Assembly (NCBI GenBank): GCA_012295275.1
Contig: CM022676.1
Coordinates: forward strand, 7,387,219-7,449,218
Direction: 5' to 3'
DNA from: Chrysomallon squamiferum
Lineage: Eukaryota; Mollusca; Gastropoda; Neomphalida; Peltospiridae
DNA: 62,000 bases
The stretch's first letter is position 1. Each line of letters opens with the position of its first letter. Made by a program: the position numbers and the translations under genes. The notes beneath the pieces are model-generated. The model was not told the origin of the DNA. It worked only from the letters and a program-made list of their open reading frames with translations, and did no database searches. Shown one piece after another: positions 23,253 through 34,699 of this stretch.

Positions 23253-26195
23253 AAATAAAAATAAAGATGTTGCTAATCTTGATATGTATCATTTTAGAAA
23301 TATATCTTCATGTAAGTTAGTGCATACGTACGCAGGGGTGGACAATTATTTTTTCCATGGGGCCACACGAGAATCAGAAAATATTGTGGAGGGCCGGGCC
23401 AAAACGGTTAACTCTGCATAATATTAATTGTATATCTTTATAAAGAAGAGTAAATAGCATTGTTTTGACAAGCTGGTAAGCTTTCTAAAGACATCACAAT
23501 ATTGTCTTTGTACTCCAAATATTAAGCAAGAAAAAGGCCTCCAAAGAAAGTGTTCATGATGACTGCTAGTTGATGCCATTACATGCCTACATTTGCAGAC
23601 TAACCACCTCATTTGGTATTTTTCATTTCTTTTTTCTTGTCCAGTGAGAGAAATCTAGTCTCCGTTGGGCTTTAACAAGTGGATCAAAGTCAGGTTGAAT
23701 GGCTGAGTGGAGATGCAAAGCAAAGCTGAAGATATCATCAGTGAGAGAGGATCTATACCTGGATTTGGTTAACTTCATCACTGAGAATGTTTGTTCACAT
23801 AAATAGGGAGAGCCAAAGATAACCAACATCTTCCTTGAGAGAAAAGTAAAAATCCAGCAGTGATTCTGCCTTAAAGTGCTCTGCCATTAGGGCATGAGAC
23901 TGCAGGTCAGCGAGTTCCAGCTGCATTATCCACAATGCAGGTGAAGGGGGAGGAAATCAAGTGCATTTTATCCTCGATTGTTCTGAGATCTTCAAATCGC
24001 CTTGAAAACTCACTATGAGTAGCTGCGGAAGTGATTAGCTGATAGTGTGACTTCCTTCAGGGTTTGCAAGTGAGTGAGAATGTTGCTCTCCAGTTGGCTT
24101 GATAGAAACTGCATGTTTCTCATGAAAGTAAGATTTGAACATCCGTCCGTTGTGACATCTACCAGTCTGTACTATTTCGGTCTCAGCGTATCCGTGCAGG
24201 CATTTACCTCCGTGAACAGATCGCTCTCAGATTCCCCACAATGTGCTCGATCCTTCTCATCACGGTTCGCCTGGACAGCGGGACTTGCTGAAATGCTTTA
24301 TTTTTTTTCCGGGCATATTAGTGAGATATCACAAAACTAGTCTTGGTTGCTGCATCCCCGGATGTGTGAAGCTTGGTAAAAAAAACATTGCTGCTTTTGT
24401 AGGTTAGCTAGCAAAGCTTCTGATGTCCGCGCCCTTTCAGCATCATTCAAGTTTTTGTATTTTTCCACGTGTTTCGTCTCGTAATGCCGACTTATATTGT
24501 AATCCTTAAACATGGCGATCTGTTCTCCTCAAATTAAACACACGGCTTTACCTCCGACTTCAGTAAATAAATACTTAGCGGTCCATTTTTGGTTGAAAAC
24601 TCTACATTCAGCATCTACCTTTCTTTTTATAGCATGAGGACTAAAGTCGTATTGCGACCTGCTTCAATCACGCTCACGTCTTTATGTACGTATTGCGTCA
24701 TTTTGCACGTGAATAAAAGCAATTCTCAGTTAACCTGACACGGTTAATTCAGAGTCAACCAAAGGGCCGTAAATTGCCTACGTCTGTGTTTAAAGCATAT
24801 AATTATGCTGGACATTCTTTCACATAAAAATATAAACCTACTTAAATGCTAAAATGTGTCAATAATTCTTATCATCTGCAATTATAATCTATTAAATTAA
24901 AGGTTTTTAACCTCTGATTTCAAATAATATTTTGTTTTATTGAGATGTTTTGCTTAGTGATCATTAACGGTGCATATTTCCTAGAAAGATAATTATAAAA
25001 ATGGAACCGATAATACATCTACATCCAGTTTTGCTTTGTTTTATTGAGATGTATTGTTTAGTTATCAGTAGCAATACATATTTCCTAGAATGGTAATTAT
25101 GAACATAACACCTCTGAGTTATAGTACTGACCAGTTTTATTGAGTTTATTGTTTAATTATCATTAACACTATGTATTTCCTAGAATGTTAATAATAAAAT
25201 TGATTTTTACCTCTCACTTCCAGGTTTATTTCATTGCTGCGTGGTCTGTAATCACCACATCTCCACACTGTTCCTTGTTGACTGAGTTTGATAGATTTTA
25301 CTATGAGGAGATTTGTGTCATCTGAACAGTGAAAACTGTATACTTTTGGATATTCATCCAAATAATAACACTGAGTATAGTTTTCTAATACACGAATCCT
25401 GTATTTTGTGTTATTCACGAACCAGGTAATGGTAGGAGAAGGAAAATCACTCTGACAGGTGAAAGTAAAAAGTGATCCAACAAGTGCATATCTGCCTGAT
25501 GTTAATCTATACTGTTGACCTTAAATAGAAGAAACAAATTTAAAAAAATTAATTAAAATTACAATTAAAATAAATTAATCTAAACAAAGGATTTTTTTTC
25601 GTAATTACATGTTTTCTATGTTACAGTATGCTGTTTAATGGACTGATATTACGCAGTGACGTTATGTTATGTTATGTTGACTTATATTACACTACATCCT
25701 ATTATATCATATCGTATCATATTGTACTATTTTCTATAGTAGTATATTATATTGTACGACATTATTTTATATTATCAAAACTGCTTTTCATTCTCGTTTA
25801 ATATATATGTTTTGCGCCAAAATAAGAAACTGCTGATGTTTAGTATATAGATAAATATATACGTAATTATGAATTCACTGTATTAATGTGTACTGCGTTA
25901 TCATATAATTCACTGTATTAATGTGTACTGCCTTATCGTGAATTCACTGTATTAATATGTACTGCGTTATCATGAATTCACTGTATTAATGGGTACAATG
26001 TCTACTCATATTTATTCAAGAAATTAGGACTATTTATCCATAACCATCGTCGATACATAACACCAACTCCACCCAGATTTCACAGTTACTAAATGAGATT
26101 AACTTAGAGATAAATAATCTGAATATAAAATACATACCTTGTACGTACAATACACATCCCAGTAACACGAACACACAAAATAACTTACAACTCAT
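19072..26195 (-). CDS. Receptor C: four-Ig receptor with one ITAM
   Basis: Exons in transcript order: 26195-26138, 25519-25211, 22925-22665, 22408-22106, 21826-21566, 20918-20802, 20365-20335, 20032-19986, 19370-19266, 19142-19072. All junction phases match and the frame closes at a TGA, giving about 520 aa: signal peptide, Ig1-Ig4, TM helix, juxtamembrane segment, one ITAM (ENPYSSL-x8-YQVL), then a short final exon ending NYSLVETAV. All core cysteines are present. It is the best preserved gene here. By analogy with ITAM-bearing immune receptors, Src-type phosphorylation would create a docking pair for a tandem-SH2 kinase. The hAT element lies in its first long intron, between Ig1 and Ig2. 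The CRE-like module is about 480 bp upstream. Function as an immune or self/non-self receptor is inference. Confidence 0.82.
19266..19370 (-). CDS. Receptor C ITAM exon
   Basis: 105 nt, phase 1 to 1. DNQTAPAAVHEDTENPYSSL, EEREYDVP, YQVLMFDS. Matches D/E-x-x-Y-x-x-L-x8-Y-x-x-L exactly, with an extra Tyr between the two motifs. Confidence 0.88.
19986..20032 (-). CDS. Receptor C juxtamembrane 47-nt exon
   Basis: ISTNQHVFYSISLVSG with TTTCAG acceptor and GTAAGT donor. Confidence 0.8.
20335..20365 (-). CDS. Receptor C juxtamembrane 31-nt exon
   Basis: QKRPTSNQQ. Acceptor TTACAG lies next to an (ATT)n tract, donor GTAAAT. Confidence 0.75.
20371..20460. repeat. (AAT)n microsatellite next to a splice acceptor
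   Basis: About 30 AAT units immediately upstream (in transcript sense) of the 31-nt exon of C. Confidence 0.9.
20802..20918 (-). CDS. Receptor C transmembrane exon
   Basis: 117 nt. AVEDSSQFGKGFGSGFGS stalk, FLVLSLILIIVIVLYL helix, RYIR stop-transfer. Confidence 0.88.
21566..21826 (-). CDS. Receptor C Ig4 exon
   Basis: 261 nt. DGPNNSLRVNSSS start, LSCKADCFIRCHYKW, GVYTCTAVN. Intact I-like domain with the C-x3-C-x3-C-x3-W motif. Confidence 0.9.
22106..22408 (-). CDS. Receptor C Ig3 exon
   Basis: 303 nt from the AG within CCGCCAG. LRGSAPYAVSGHSFTFTC, HRVTWFEND, GSGHCHD, FQCFRNK and GNVWRCED. All four Cys present. Open frame extends upstream, but no AG there fits the phase. Confidence 0.85.
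22665..22925 (-). CDS. Receptor C Ig2 exon
   Basis: 261 nt. DGPETSLKLNTSS start, VACSATCFIMCNYQW, GLYVCTAENPDT. Intact. Confidence 0.9.
23155..23262. repeat. (AAT)n and (AAAT)n microsatellite
   Basis: Simple repeat in the receptor C intron, directly before the hAT element. Confidence 0.9.
23333..24786 (-). pseudogene. hAT-family transposon, decayed
   Basis: Reverse-strand frames include FGSPYLCEQTFSVMKLTKSR then YRSSLTDD, the C-terminal hAT dimerisation region of the GTF2IRD2/ZBED-like type, and an N-terminal FKDYNISRHYETKHVEKYKN zinc-finger-like segment. Ends are CAGGGGTGGACAATT and, on the other side, a complement of CAGACGTAGGCAATT, matching hAT terminal repeats. Frameshifts and internal deletion make it non-coding. 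No clear 8-bp target duplication remains. Confidence 0.8.
25211..25519 (-). CDS. Receptor C Ig1 exon
   Basis: 309 nt. QQYRLTSGRYALVGSLFTFT then C. TITWFVN, QCYYLDE, FHCSDD and GTVWRCGD. All four Cys present. Confidence 0.9.
25870..26010. repeat. 43-bp minisatellite family, reverse orientation
   Basis: Three to four shortened units of about 40 bp around GAATTCACTGTATTAATGTG, in intron 1 of receptor C. Confidence 0.8.
26138..26195 (-). CDS. Receptor C exon 1, signal peptide
   Basis: MSCKLFCVFVLLGCVLYVQ, 58 nt, donor GTATGT. An upstream in-frame ATG at 26216 exists, but the chosen ATG is the one conserved in B and D. Confidence 0.85.
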
Positions 26196-26439
26196 TTCCA
26201 GTATTTTAGTTTTCACTTCCGTTAATAAAATAAAATTATTATTATTATTATTATTATTAGTTTATCTTTTCTTCACTACTTTTATGTTTTCACTCCTGTT
26301 AATATAAAAATAATTTCTTCGCTATCATCTTCTTTTAAATTCTTCCTTGTTTACTTTTCTGTTGCTATGTTACCACGTTTACTTCCTGTTTCACAAGTAA
26401 AACAGCAGTTTTGCTCTTTGTAAAAATAACATCTGTAAT

Positions 26440-26760
26440 ACGCTAGATCCTCTCGACTGACTTCAGCAGTTTGCTGGTACCATAAAAAATATTATTTAGT
26501 CCCACATTTTCACACTAGAAGAAAAAATCCAAAACCGCTATCATAAAATGACCGACGTGTTTGAATTGACCTAAAAATGAGGCTACGGACTGCTACTGAA
26601 CAAGTGACAGCTTTTCAGTGCTGACCAAGGGTAATCATCGCTTCACACGCCATTCACATGCGCTCCGAAGGCGGATGACGTCAGCGAATATTGTCTACGT
26701 GTAGATCTACTCAGACAAGAAGAAAGGTCGCTCATATTCCTTGGTAATCATCCCACGAAG
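26440..26760 (-). promoter_or_regulatory. Putative receptor C promoter module
   Basis: Reverse-strand copy of the conserved module, with a perfect TGACGTCA at 26676-26683 beside CCGCCTTCGGAGCGC and the ACTGACTTCAGCAG-type segment nearer the leader. Confidence 0.5.
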
Positions 26761-27110
26761 CACGCCGTTCTTTGTCTTTTCTAATGTTTGCGTGTATCTA
26801 TTTTGTTTTTGTTTAACCTTTGCACTGGCAAATATGTATTTTCATATTGAATATTCTCCCACGAAGCACGCCGTTCTTTGTCTTTTATAATGTTTGCGTG
26901 TATCTATTTTGTTTTTGTTTAACCTTTGCACTGGCAAATATGTATTTTCATATTGAATATTCTCCCACGAAGCACGCCGTTCTTTGTCTTTTGTAACTGT
27001 TGCGTGTATCTATTTTTTTCTGTCTAAAGTTTGCTCAGTAATCAAGCGCAGTCATCGCCACCCACGAAGCACGCCGTTCTTTGTCTTTTGTAATTTTTGC
27101 GTGCATCTAT
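26755..27110. repeat. 106-bp tandem repeat, about 4 units
   Basis: CACGCCGTTCTTTGTCTTTT recurs at 26761, 26867, 26973 and 27070. The first three units are 106 bp and the last spacing is 97 bp. Degenerate copies of the same unit occur near 5160-5560 and 37620-37940, always next to the CRE-like module. Confidence 0.85.
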
Positions 27111-27280
27111 TTTTTTTTTTTTTTTTTTTTTTTTAGGGTAGGCAATACTCTGCTTATGTTCATTTATTTATTTCATTCTTTACCTCACTCTGTCCATCCA
27201 TCAGTCCATCCAACTCACTGCCTGTGTATTTGTAAATATATAATTGTCTTTGTAACAACGAATGATTGTACACAAACGCG

Positions 27281-27311
<31 letters not shown>

Positions 27312-27878
27312 ATACATAGACATAGAAACATACTTTTACTATGAATTTGAAAACTTATTTATTGAGCGTTGTTCATGCGATATCTGTTTTATATTTGCTG
27401 AAGAGAAACTTTCTTCTTCGCTTTTTTTTTTTTAAATTCTGTTTTCTTCTACATTTAATTTCTTTTCTCTTTATTATTCCTGTTATTTATTAATTAATTA
27501 CAAGTGCACACACATACATATATACACTTATACAAATTGCACATACATTCACACACACAAGTACATACATACGTACATACATACATAAACTTTGAGCTGG
27601 AAAACATTTCAGTTAGGTATTCAAAAGTGTTTTTCTGTTTGTGAAATACTCCTAACTATAATTGTAGATCTTTTTATCCGGATTTCTGTGAGAAGAAATT
27701 CATAGTAATCAGTGAAATAGATCCAAAGTTACACATTTTTTAATATTTAATTTTCGGGTGGTGCTGTCTCAAAATTGCCATTTTGAAGTCCCGATTTTTA
27801 GGAACCTATTCTCTGCAGAGTATATTTAGGTTGATAGGGGAAGCCAGGGTTGGTAAAATCATTTACTTAACTCTAGAT

Positions 27879-27931
<53 letters not shown>

Positions 27932-28000
27932 AAATAAGAAACTATGGATGTATTGAAATACATGTTGATACACTGAACCAACTTTATCCAAAAACAAAAG
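27111..28000. other. Non-coding region upstream of receptor C
   Basis: Poly-T, a CG/CA microsatellite near 27276-27312, and a block (27590-27850) that recurs at 29165-29385. (AAT)n at 27880-27920. No gene seen. Confidence 0.65.
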
Positions 28001-28014
28001 GAAGAATTTGTCCT

Positions 28015-29075
28015 GTTATGCTGACTCGCCGTCAACGCCAGTCAATGCGTACACGAACTCACCCACTACTTTCGCGTTCATGACAGTATCACGACTCCGA
28101 CAACGTACACCACACTGGGCAAGTGTCAGATCGACCACGTTCCGGTAAACCACGTTTAACTACTCCAAGGGAAGACAGGTATTTAGTGACGTCATCTCGA
28201 CGACACAGGTTCTAGAGTGCTCCACTTTTAGCCCATACTTTGCAGCAAACCACAGACACTAGAATTCATGCTCAAATTGACCGTAACCATCTCCATGCTG
28301 CACGATTCCAAGCACGTCGCCCTGTTGTAGCTCACAGAGCGTCACATTCAAGAACGTCTGAGTTGGGCCAGAAAACAACAACACTGGCGACGCAGACAGT
28401 GGGATCAAACATTATTCACAGACGATTCAAGGTTTTGTTTTCACTTTGATGGTAGACGTCATGTATGGAGGAGACGAGGAGAACGATATGATGCAGACAA
28501 CGTCTTTCAACATGACCGACAAGGCGGTGACAGCGTCATGGCCTGGACCGGCATTCATACTGAAGATAAAACAGATCTCGTCTTCATTCACGGAAACATG
28601 ACTGTTCAACGTTACAGTGACGGGATCATTACACCAGTGGTCATTCCATTCCTGCAGCAGCATCGTGACTTTCTGTTTCAACATCACAACGCTGGACCAC
28701 ACACCGCTAGGCTAACCACTAACCTTCTTGAGCGGAACGAGATCCAAGTGTTGAACTGACCACCAAAGTCCCCTGACTTGTCCCCAACTGAGCATGCATG
28801 AGGTCTACTGGGCCATAGGGTACGCAAAAACAATCCTCATATCCTTAATGTCCATGACCTACACATTGCTCTGAACCGGGAATGGAACGCAGTTGCTGTT
28901 TCTGAGATTGATGCTCTCATTAGAAGCATGAGACGACGATGTACTGCTGTCGTCAGTGCCACAGGTGCACACAGTTATTGAGCCCCTCACACCATTTTGG
29001 TAGACGCACCTCTCCATTTCATCAGTTGACATTAAAGTAACGACGTTGAGCCACCGTGACAACGTCTTACTGTCA
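28015..29075 (+). pseudogene. Tc1/mariner-like transposase pseudogene, longest copy
   Basis: Near full length but multiply broken. LTRRQRQSMRTRT in the N-terminal part, GKPRLTTPREDRY linker, then FQHHNAGPHTARLTTNLLER (the catalytic-Asp position reads HNA) and PPKSPDLSPTEHA followed by a stop. Several frameshifts. It lies between two direct copies of another block (27590-27850 and 29165-29385). Confidence 0.85.
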
Positions 29076-29440
29076 GCAACATATGCATTAATATATATAG
29101 ATTATATATATATTGTAGTGAGTAGTGGGACAAACTGGTTGCAAAATAAAACATACAAAATAAAACATAAACTGTAAACACTTTAATTAGATACTCAAAA
29201 TCACTTTTCTTTTTGTGAAATACTCCAAGCTATAAGTGTACGTGTTTTTGTTCTGATTTCAGTGATAAGTAATTAGTCAAATTGTTATACATTTTTTGAT
29301 ATTTAACTTTTAGAGGCTGTTGTTTCAAAATTGCCAGTTTGACGAAATCCCGGTTTTTGAGGGCCCATTCCAAAGTTATTATTATTATAATTTTTTTTCA
29401 TCTCTTTGCTGAGTTGGTAAAACCATTAACTTACGGCTAG

Positions 29441-29500
<60 letters not shown>

Positions 29501-30642
29501 GTAGTAGTAGCAGTAATAATAGTAGTAGTAATAGTATTAGTTTTAGTAGTAGTAGTAGTACTAGTAGTAATGATGATATTAAAATAGTAAAGAAATAAAA
29601 TAAATAAATAAAATATTTGAATGTTCATAACTTCACTTGTACTATAAAAAACATAAATCTTTGAATTTTTAGTATACATATTTTTTGTACCAAATCAGAC
29701 AGAATGAAGAGATGTAGATGATAAACTACATTTAGAAGGAATAAATTAGAAAATCTGAATCGTTACTTTTAGGGGATGATCAGGTAAATATAACACTGCG
29801 TAGAGTAAGGAGACAGTTCTCGAGCCTGACTGAATGTAATTTCGCATACACAGACATAAGAATGTGTTTCTATTGCTGTACCGATGTGTGTGAGTGTGTG
29901 TGTGTGTGTGTGTAAATAAATACACCCACTCAGACACACATATAAGTTAAAAAGTCAATATGCTTAAGTGTATCTTTTTACATATACATTATCTCTACCT
30001 GTATATATATATCTATCTATATAGATATCTGTCCATCTATCTGTCTATTTATATAGATATCTATCTAAATGTCTATCAATCATCTATATACATACACAGA
30101 CGTAAGAATGTGTTTCTATAGCTATATGTACCGATGTGTGAATGTACATGTGTTTGTGTATATATATATGTATGTATGTATGTATTTAATTTTATTTCTA
30201 GAGATTCGAGTTGACTTAAAGTTGACCATTGTAATGTATATTACATTGTGCTTTCGTCCTTTGGCCACATATTTATTACTTTGCTACCATATTTTATTTA
30301 CATAGATAAAACATTTAAAAACTTTATACAAAAAACGTTCAGAGATGTATAAAAATACATTTCCACAACAAAATAATATAATTAATATATATTTAAAACT
30401 TTCAGAAACTATTTGAAAAATATCCGTTCTCAAAACTATAAAATAGATAATATTGTAACATTTAATAAAATACACTTGAAGAAAAAATTCATTTGAAAAA
30501 ATTCATTTGAAAAAACAATACATTTCAAATGCTATTTAGAAGGTATCGAAATCTGTAAAAACGCAACATTTCATTAAAAAAAAATATAATAATAAAAATA
30601 AAAGTAAATAAATAAATAAATAAATAATAATTCAAAAGAGAG

Positions 30643-30709
<67 letters not shown>

Positions 30710-32700
30710 ATACATGTATGTATGTCTATGTATGTGTTTATATGTATGCAGAAATGAGCGTATGTATGTACATTTCTAGGAATGTACGTTATTGTTTACG
30801 CTGTCTATACGTACGTACGTATGTATGTATTTATTTATTCATTTATGTATGTACGTATTTATATATATATATATAATTAATGTGTTTATATCTATGTATA
30901 TGCATAGTATGAATATATATACAGAGATACGTTGTTACATACGTAATTATATGTTTACACATACTAAGGCAGTGAGCTGGTGAATGGATGGATGGACGGA
31001 TATATGAACACAAAAATATAAAGAATATAAGAAAAATCAGACAGAGAAACAGAAAAATACAGATTTATAGAAAGAAAAGAAAAGAGGAGAGGTGTGTAAA
31101 ATGAGAATGGTTGAAGTACAAAAATCGATGTAGAAAGTGTTAAATGAAGAAGACACACACAAACAGACGAACATATTTAGAAGACAAAAATTAAAACTTT
31201 ATTTTAGAGTAAGAAGCAAAATTCTAAAATATAACAGATAAATGGAAAATTTGTTTCCCTCTCTCCAAGAAAAATATTCACAGAATAGCGGACACACAAA
31301 CAAACCTGCTATATGATAAAGTTAGGTAATATAATTAACAAAACATAGTACACTCTAGTTTAGTAGTTACATCTGTTTCCTTTTCCTATTTCCTGTTCTA
31401 ACTGCATGCTCAATATTCGTTTAACACATTTTATATCACTTTAACCAGACACTAATGAACAAACAATTTGGATTTTTTTTTTTTCTTAATAATTTCTCTT
31501 GATAATATGTAAAATCAACAATTTACATCTGTACATTTGTAGCAATAAGAAAACGCGGATAAAGAAAAAGAAAAGATTACTAAAAACTTCTTAGTAAAAA
31601 GAGGTAAGTTTAGTAAAAGTTATATTTTAGTAATGCATTAACAGTTCAGGACATGGCAAAAAAAAAAAGAAGAAAACAACAACAACAACAACAAAAAAAA
31701 CAAAACAAACCCGAAAAAAACCCAAAGCGAAATATTCCAAACAAGAAACTTAAATCTACTTCCTCACCAACAACCACAAAAATCACAACGACAACACAGT
31801 TTATTTTAGAACAAAAAGATCACCAAACAAATAAATACAACAACCTTGACCTAGAACAGAGCATTATTTGTGTACTGTGGAATTGTTTCAGATATTCTTG
31901 TCATGTACTACACTGGTCACAAGACAAAACTGTATTCCAACCAATCAATGCAATCCAACCAGTTTATTTCAATATGAAAACCCATTCATACGCCCTAACT
32001 CTATGGAGGGACACTCCACCAACCTTTACAAAAATCATCATGAAATCATCATATATAACCATTCCTTATTCAGTCTAAACTGAGTATAAAAATATGAAAA
32101 AACACAAAAGTATCACAAAACATGAAACCTTGCATAGATATTATTTACCAAGCAGTGTTGCAGATGCTGTTGTTGGTATAGTTGTTATAAATATTGTTTT
32201 ATTCTGCAATTGTCAGCCAGGAATTTCATTTATCATATTATACAAGAAAATAGACAATTTCGTGACGTCACCATCCTACATGAGAGAAAAATCAATGCAC
32301 AACATGCGAATTTGACTAATATTTCACTTCTTGGACATCTTCACGAGACGTCATTAATCAGATAGATCAAATTTGTTTCTTTTTTAATGTGTAAGTGTGT
32401 AGATACGTTAATTTTACAAGATGAATAGAGATTTTTACATAGTTACAGATACAATTCACACAATAGTAATTAATGATATAAATTCGCGATTGGCAGCTCA
32501 TTAAAATGTTTATAACTTTTCTCACAGGTAGCTATTGACACAGTTCAAATCTTGTGTGACTGTAGAAATTGAATATATGAAGTCTTTGTATTTTTGTATA
32601 AACATTTAACAATATAATCTTGCTTAATTTTTCAGGAACGTGCCTTAAGAAGCGTGTGTTTAACAAATAAATTTGTGTTCTTCTTTATCGCTTACTCATT
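29076..32700. other. Non-coding region, repeats only
   Basis: (AAT)n at 29443-29500, repeat copies related to 9960-10340 in reverse (30190-30600), an AG microsatellite at 30640-30708, and a segment (30955-31170) like the receptor intron at 13080-13270. The 31200-32460 stretch is AT-rich with no recognisable product; its open frame is poly-K/Q/N from simple sequence. Confidence 0.6.
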
Positions 32701-32735
32701 TATTCTGCAGGAGAGGGTCATGTCCGAACACAGGA

Positions 32736-32989
32736 TTAATATGGATTCTCTGTATCTTCGCGTGCAGCTGATGTTTGATAGTCTGAAACATGAAATGAAA
32801 TTATGTCTTAGTTTATATAAAAGTTGTCATGCGCGGAGCAAAATAATAATCGAAATAATGTGTGTATGTGTGTGTGTATATATATAAATAAATACACACT
32901 AGCGCTTACACAAACACATTATATTTGTCTATATACATATAGAGATAAGAATGTGTTTCTATAGCTGTATTGATGTGTGTCTGTATGTA

Positions 32990-33028
<39 letters not shown>

Positions 33029-34036
33029 GCATATGCATATATAAGTATGTATTTATGTACATATATGTATGTATATATGCATGCATGTACGTATGTGTCT
33101 GTATATATGTATGTATGTATTAAATTTTATCAGAAAATCGGTTAGAAACTAAAATTCCTTTAGACTTGATTTGTTTTTTTTCTGTAAACTATCACAGGAA
33201 ATGCTGTTACAGACTTTTTTCATATTAGTCTGTAAGTTAAAATCTTATTTCTTCGTCAATCTCCAAAATATTTTTTTTCTCTCTGTATCTATTTTCCCGA
33301 TTCAACATTTATTCCAAATTGTTTTTGTGGTTATAATGTGCGAATGCAAAACGCTTCTGAGACGAATCTAAAAGGTCAGTTTCAGTTTCTGAACTTAGAA
33401 TAATAGTTTGCTCTACTGGGATTATTTCAAAATGATCGTCCAGTATATGGCCAGAATAGGTCAAAACTTATGGCGACAGGAATGTCAACTTCATCCATAA
33501 TATCTTATTTGTGAGAAACAGTTCTAACTCGTAACATATTTTTTTTAAAAAAAAAAACATTTCAGTTTTTTTTTTTTTCATAACTTGCATATTAGGAAAT
33601 ACACAACATTTCTGAAATCACAGTCCAAGTTAGTTTGGATTTTTATTTCAGTTTTTGTTTGTTCTGTACTGAATTTACAGTGAGATTTTATTAACCTTGT
33701 TTAATTTTTTTAACAAAGGGTCTTACGAAGTCTGTGATTAAGAAACTATATTTGTTTTCTTCTTTACGATTCATTAATATCAATTCACTTACTGTCAGGC
33801 GGTATAACGTTTTCTGGGACGTCATTTCGTCTTTCCTCTGTAGAAGAATATGGATTCTCTGTGTCTTCATGTTCAGCTGCAAGCGCAGTCTGATTATCTG
33901 AAACGTGGAATCAAGTTATGTTTTCGTTTACATAAAAATGCAGAGATAAAAATTAAAATATATGTGTGTATTTGTGTGTGTGTGTGTGCAGTTGTGTTTG
34001 TGTGTGCCTCTGTGTTTTTGTATGTGAGTACATACA

Positions 34037-34072
<36 letters not shown>

Positions 34073-34641
34073 AACATACGCAGAAACAAATGCATATCAT
34101 ATAATTCAAAAAGTCAATATGTTTAAGTGTATATTTTTGCATATACGTCATCTCTCGCATATCTATCTATGCATATACACGTAAGAAGGTGTTTCTATAG
34201 ATACATCGACATGTAAATGTGTATGTGTATATAGGTGCACATACTATGTATGCGTATATATGCATATAATATATGTATATGTCTATGAATGTATGTATGT
34301 ATGCATGCATTTATGTATGTTTGTGAATTTTAGGATTTGAATATTCTCTGTCTTATATACATCTAAATAGACTCTGCACATAGGCAATATTCGGGTAAAA
34401 TATGTTGCTGAATAACCGATGGTAATCATCGCTGTTTATATTTTGTGTGTGTGTGGGTGTGTATGTATGTAAATGTGTGTTTGTGTTCATGTAAATATAT
34501 ATATTTATATTTATGTAAGTGTGTGTTATGTGCGTCTGTATGGATGTATTTGTTTGTGTATGTATGTGTGTGTATGTGTGTGTGTTGAACTTACCAGAAT
34601 CCGGAGCAATACTGTAGGAAACATGTTGATTTGTGCTGATT
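32736..34641 (-). pseudogene. Receptor E: 3' remnant of a fourth receptor
   Basis: Three exons in C-like order: juxtamembrane 34641-34595 (ISTNQHVSYSIAPDSG), an ITAM exon 33897-33793 and a terminal exon 32782-32736. The ITAM exon keeps the first tyrosine as YSST and has EN in place of the second tyrosine pair, so neither YxxL survives. The terminal exon ends ENPY-stop. No Ig or TM exon lies upstream; instead the sequence changes at about 34.7 kb to a plus-oriented duplicated block, so the 5' half was removed by rearrangement. Splice signals are intact. Confidence 0.8.
33310..33545 (-). pseudogene. Penelope-like element fragment
   Basis: Reverse complement matches the endonuclease-region fragment at 9390-9640 (for example GATCATTTTGA-ATAATCCCAGTAGA). 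Heavily mutated, and inserted between the last two exons of remnant E. Confidence 0.75.
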
Positions 34642-34699
34642 CTGATATTTAACACACACACACATACACATAAAATACATACATACGTACATATATTTA

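Noticed and set aside
26138-26216. Receptor C start at the upstream ATG (MKTKILE...)
   Set aside because: The downstream ATG is conserved in B and D and gives a normal-length signal peptide. The upstream one is probably 5'UTR.
31653-32078. 141-codon Lys/Gln-rich frame
   Set aside because: The N-terminal half is simple sequence (AAAAAG, CAA repeats). The rest matches nothing I recognise, and the copy lacks a homologue elsewhere in the window.
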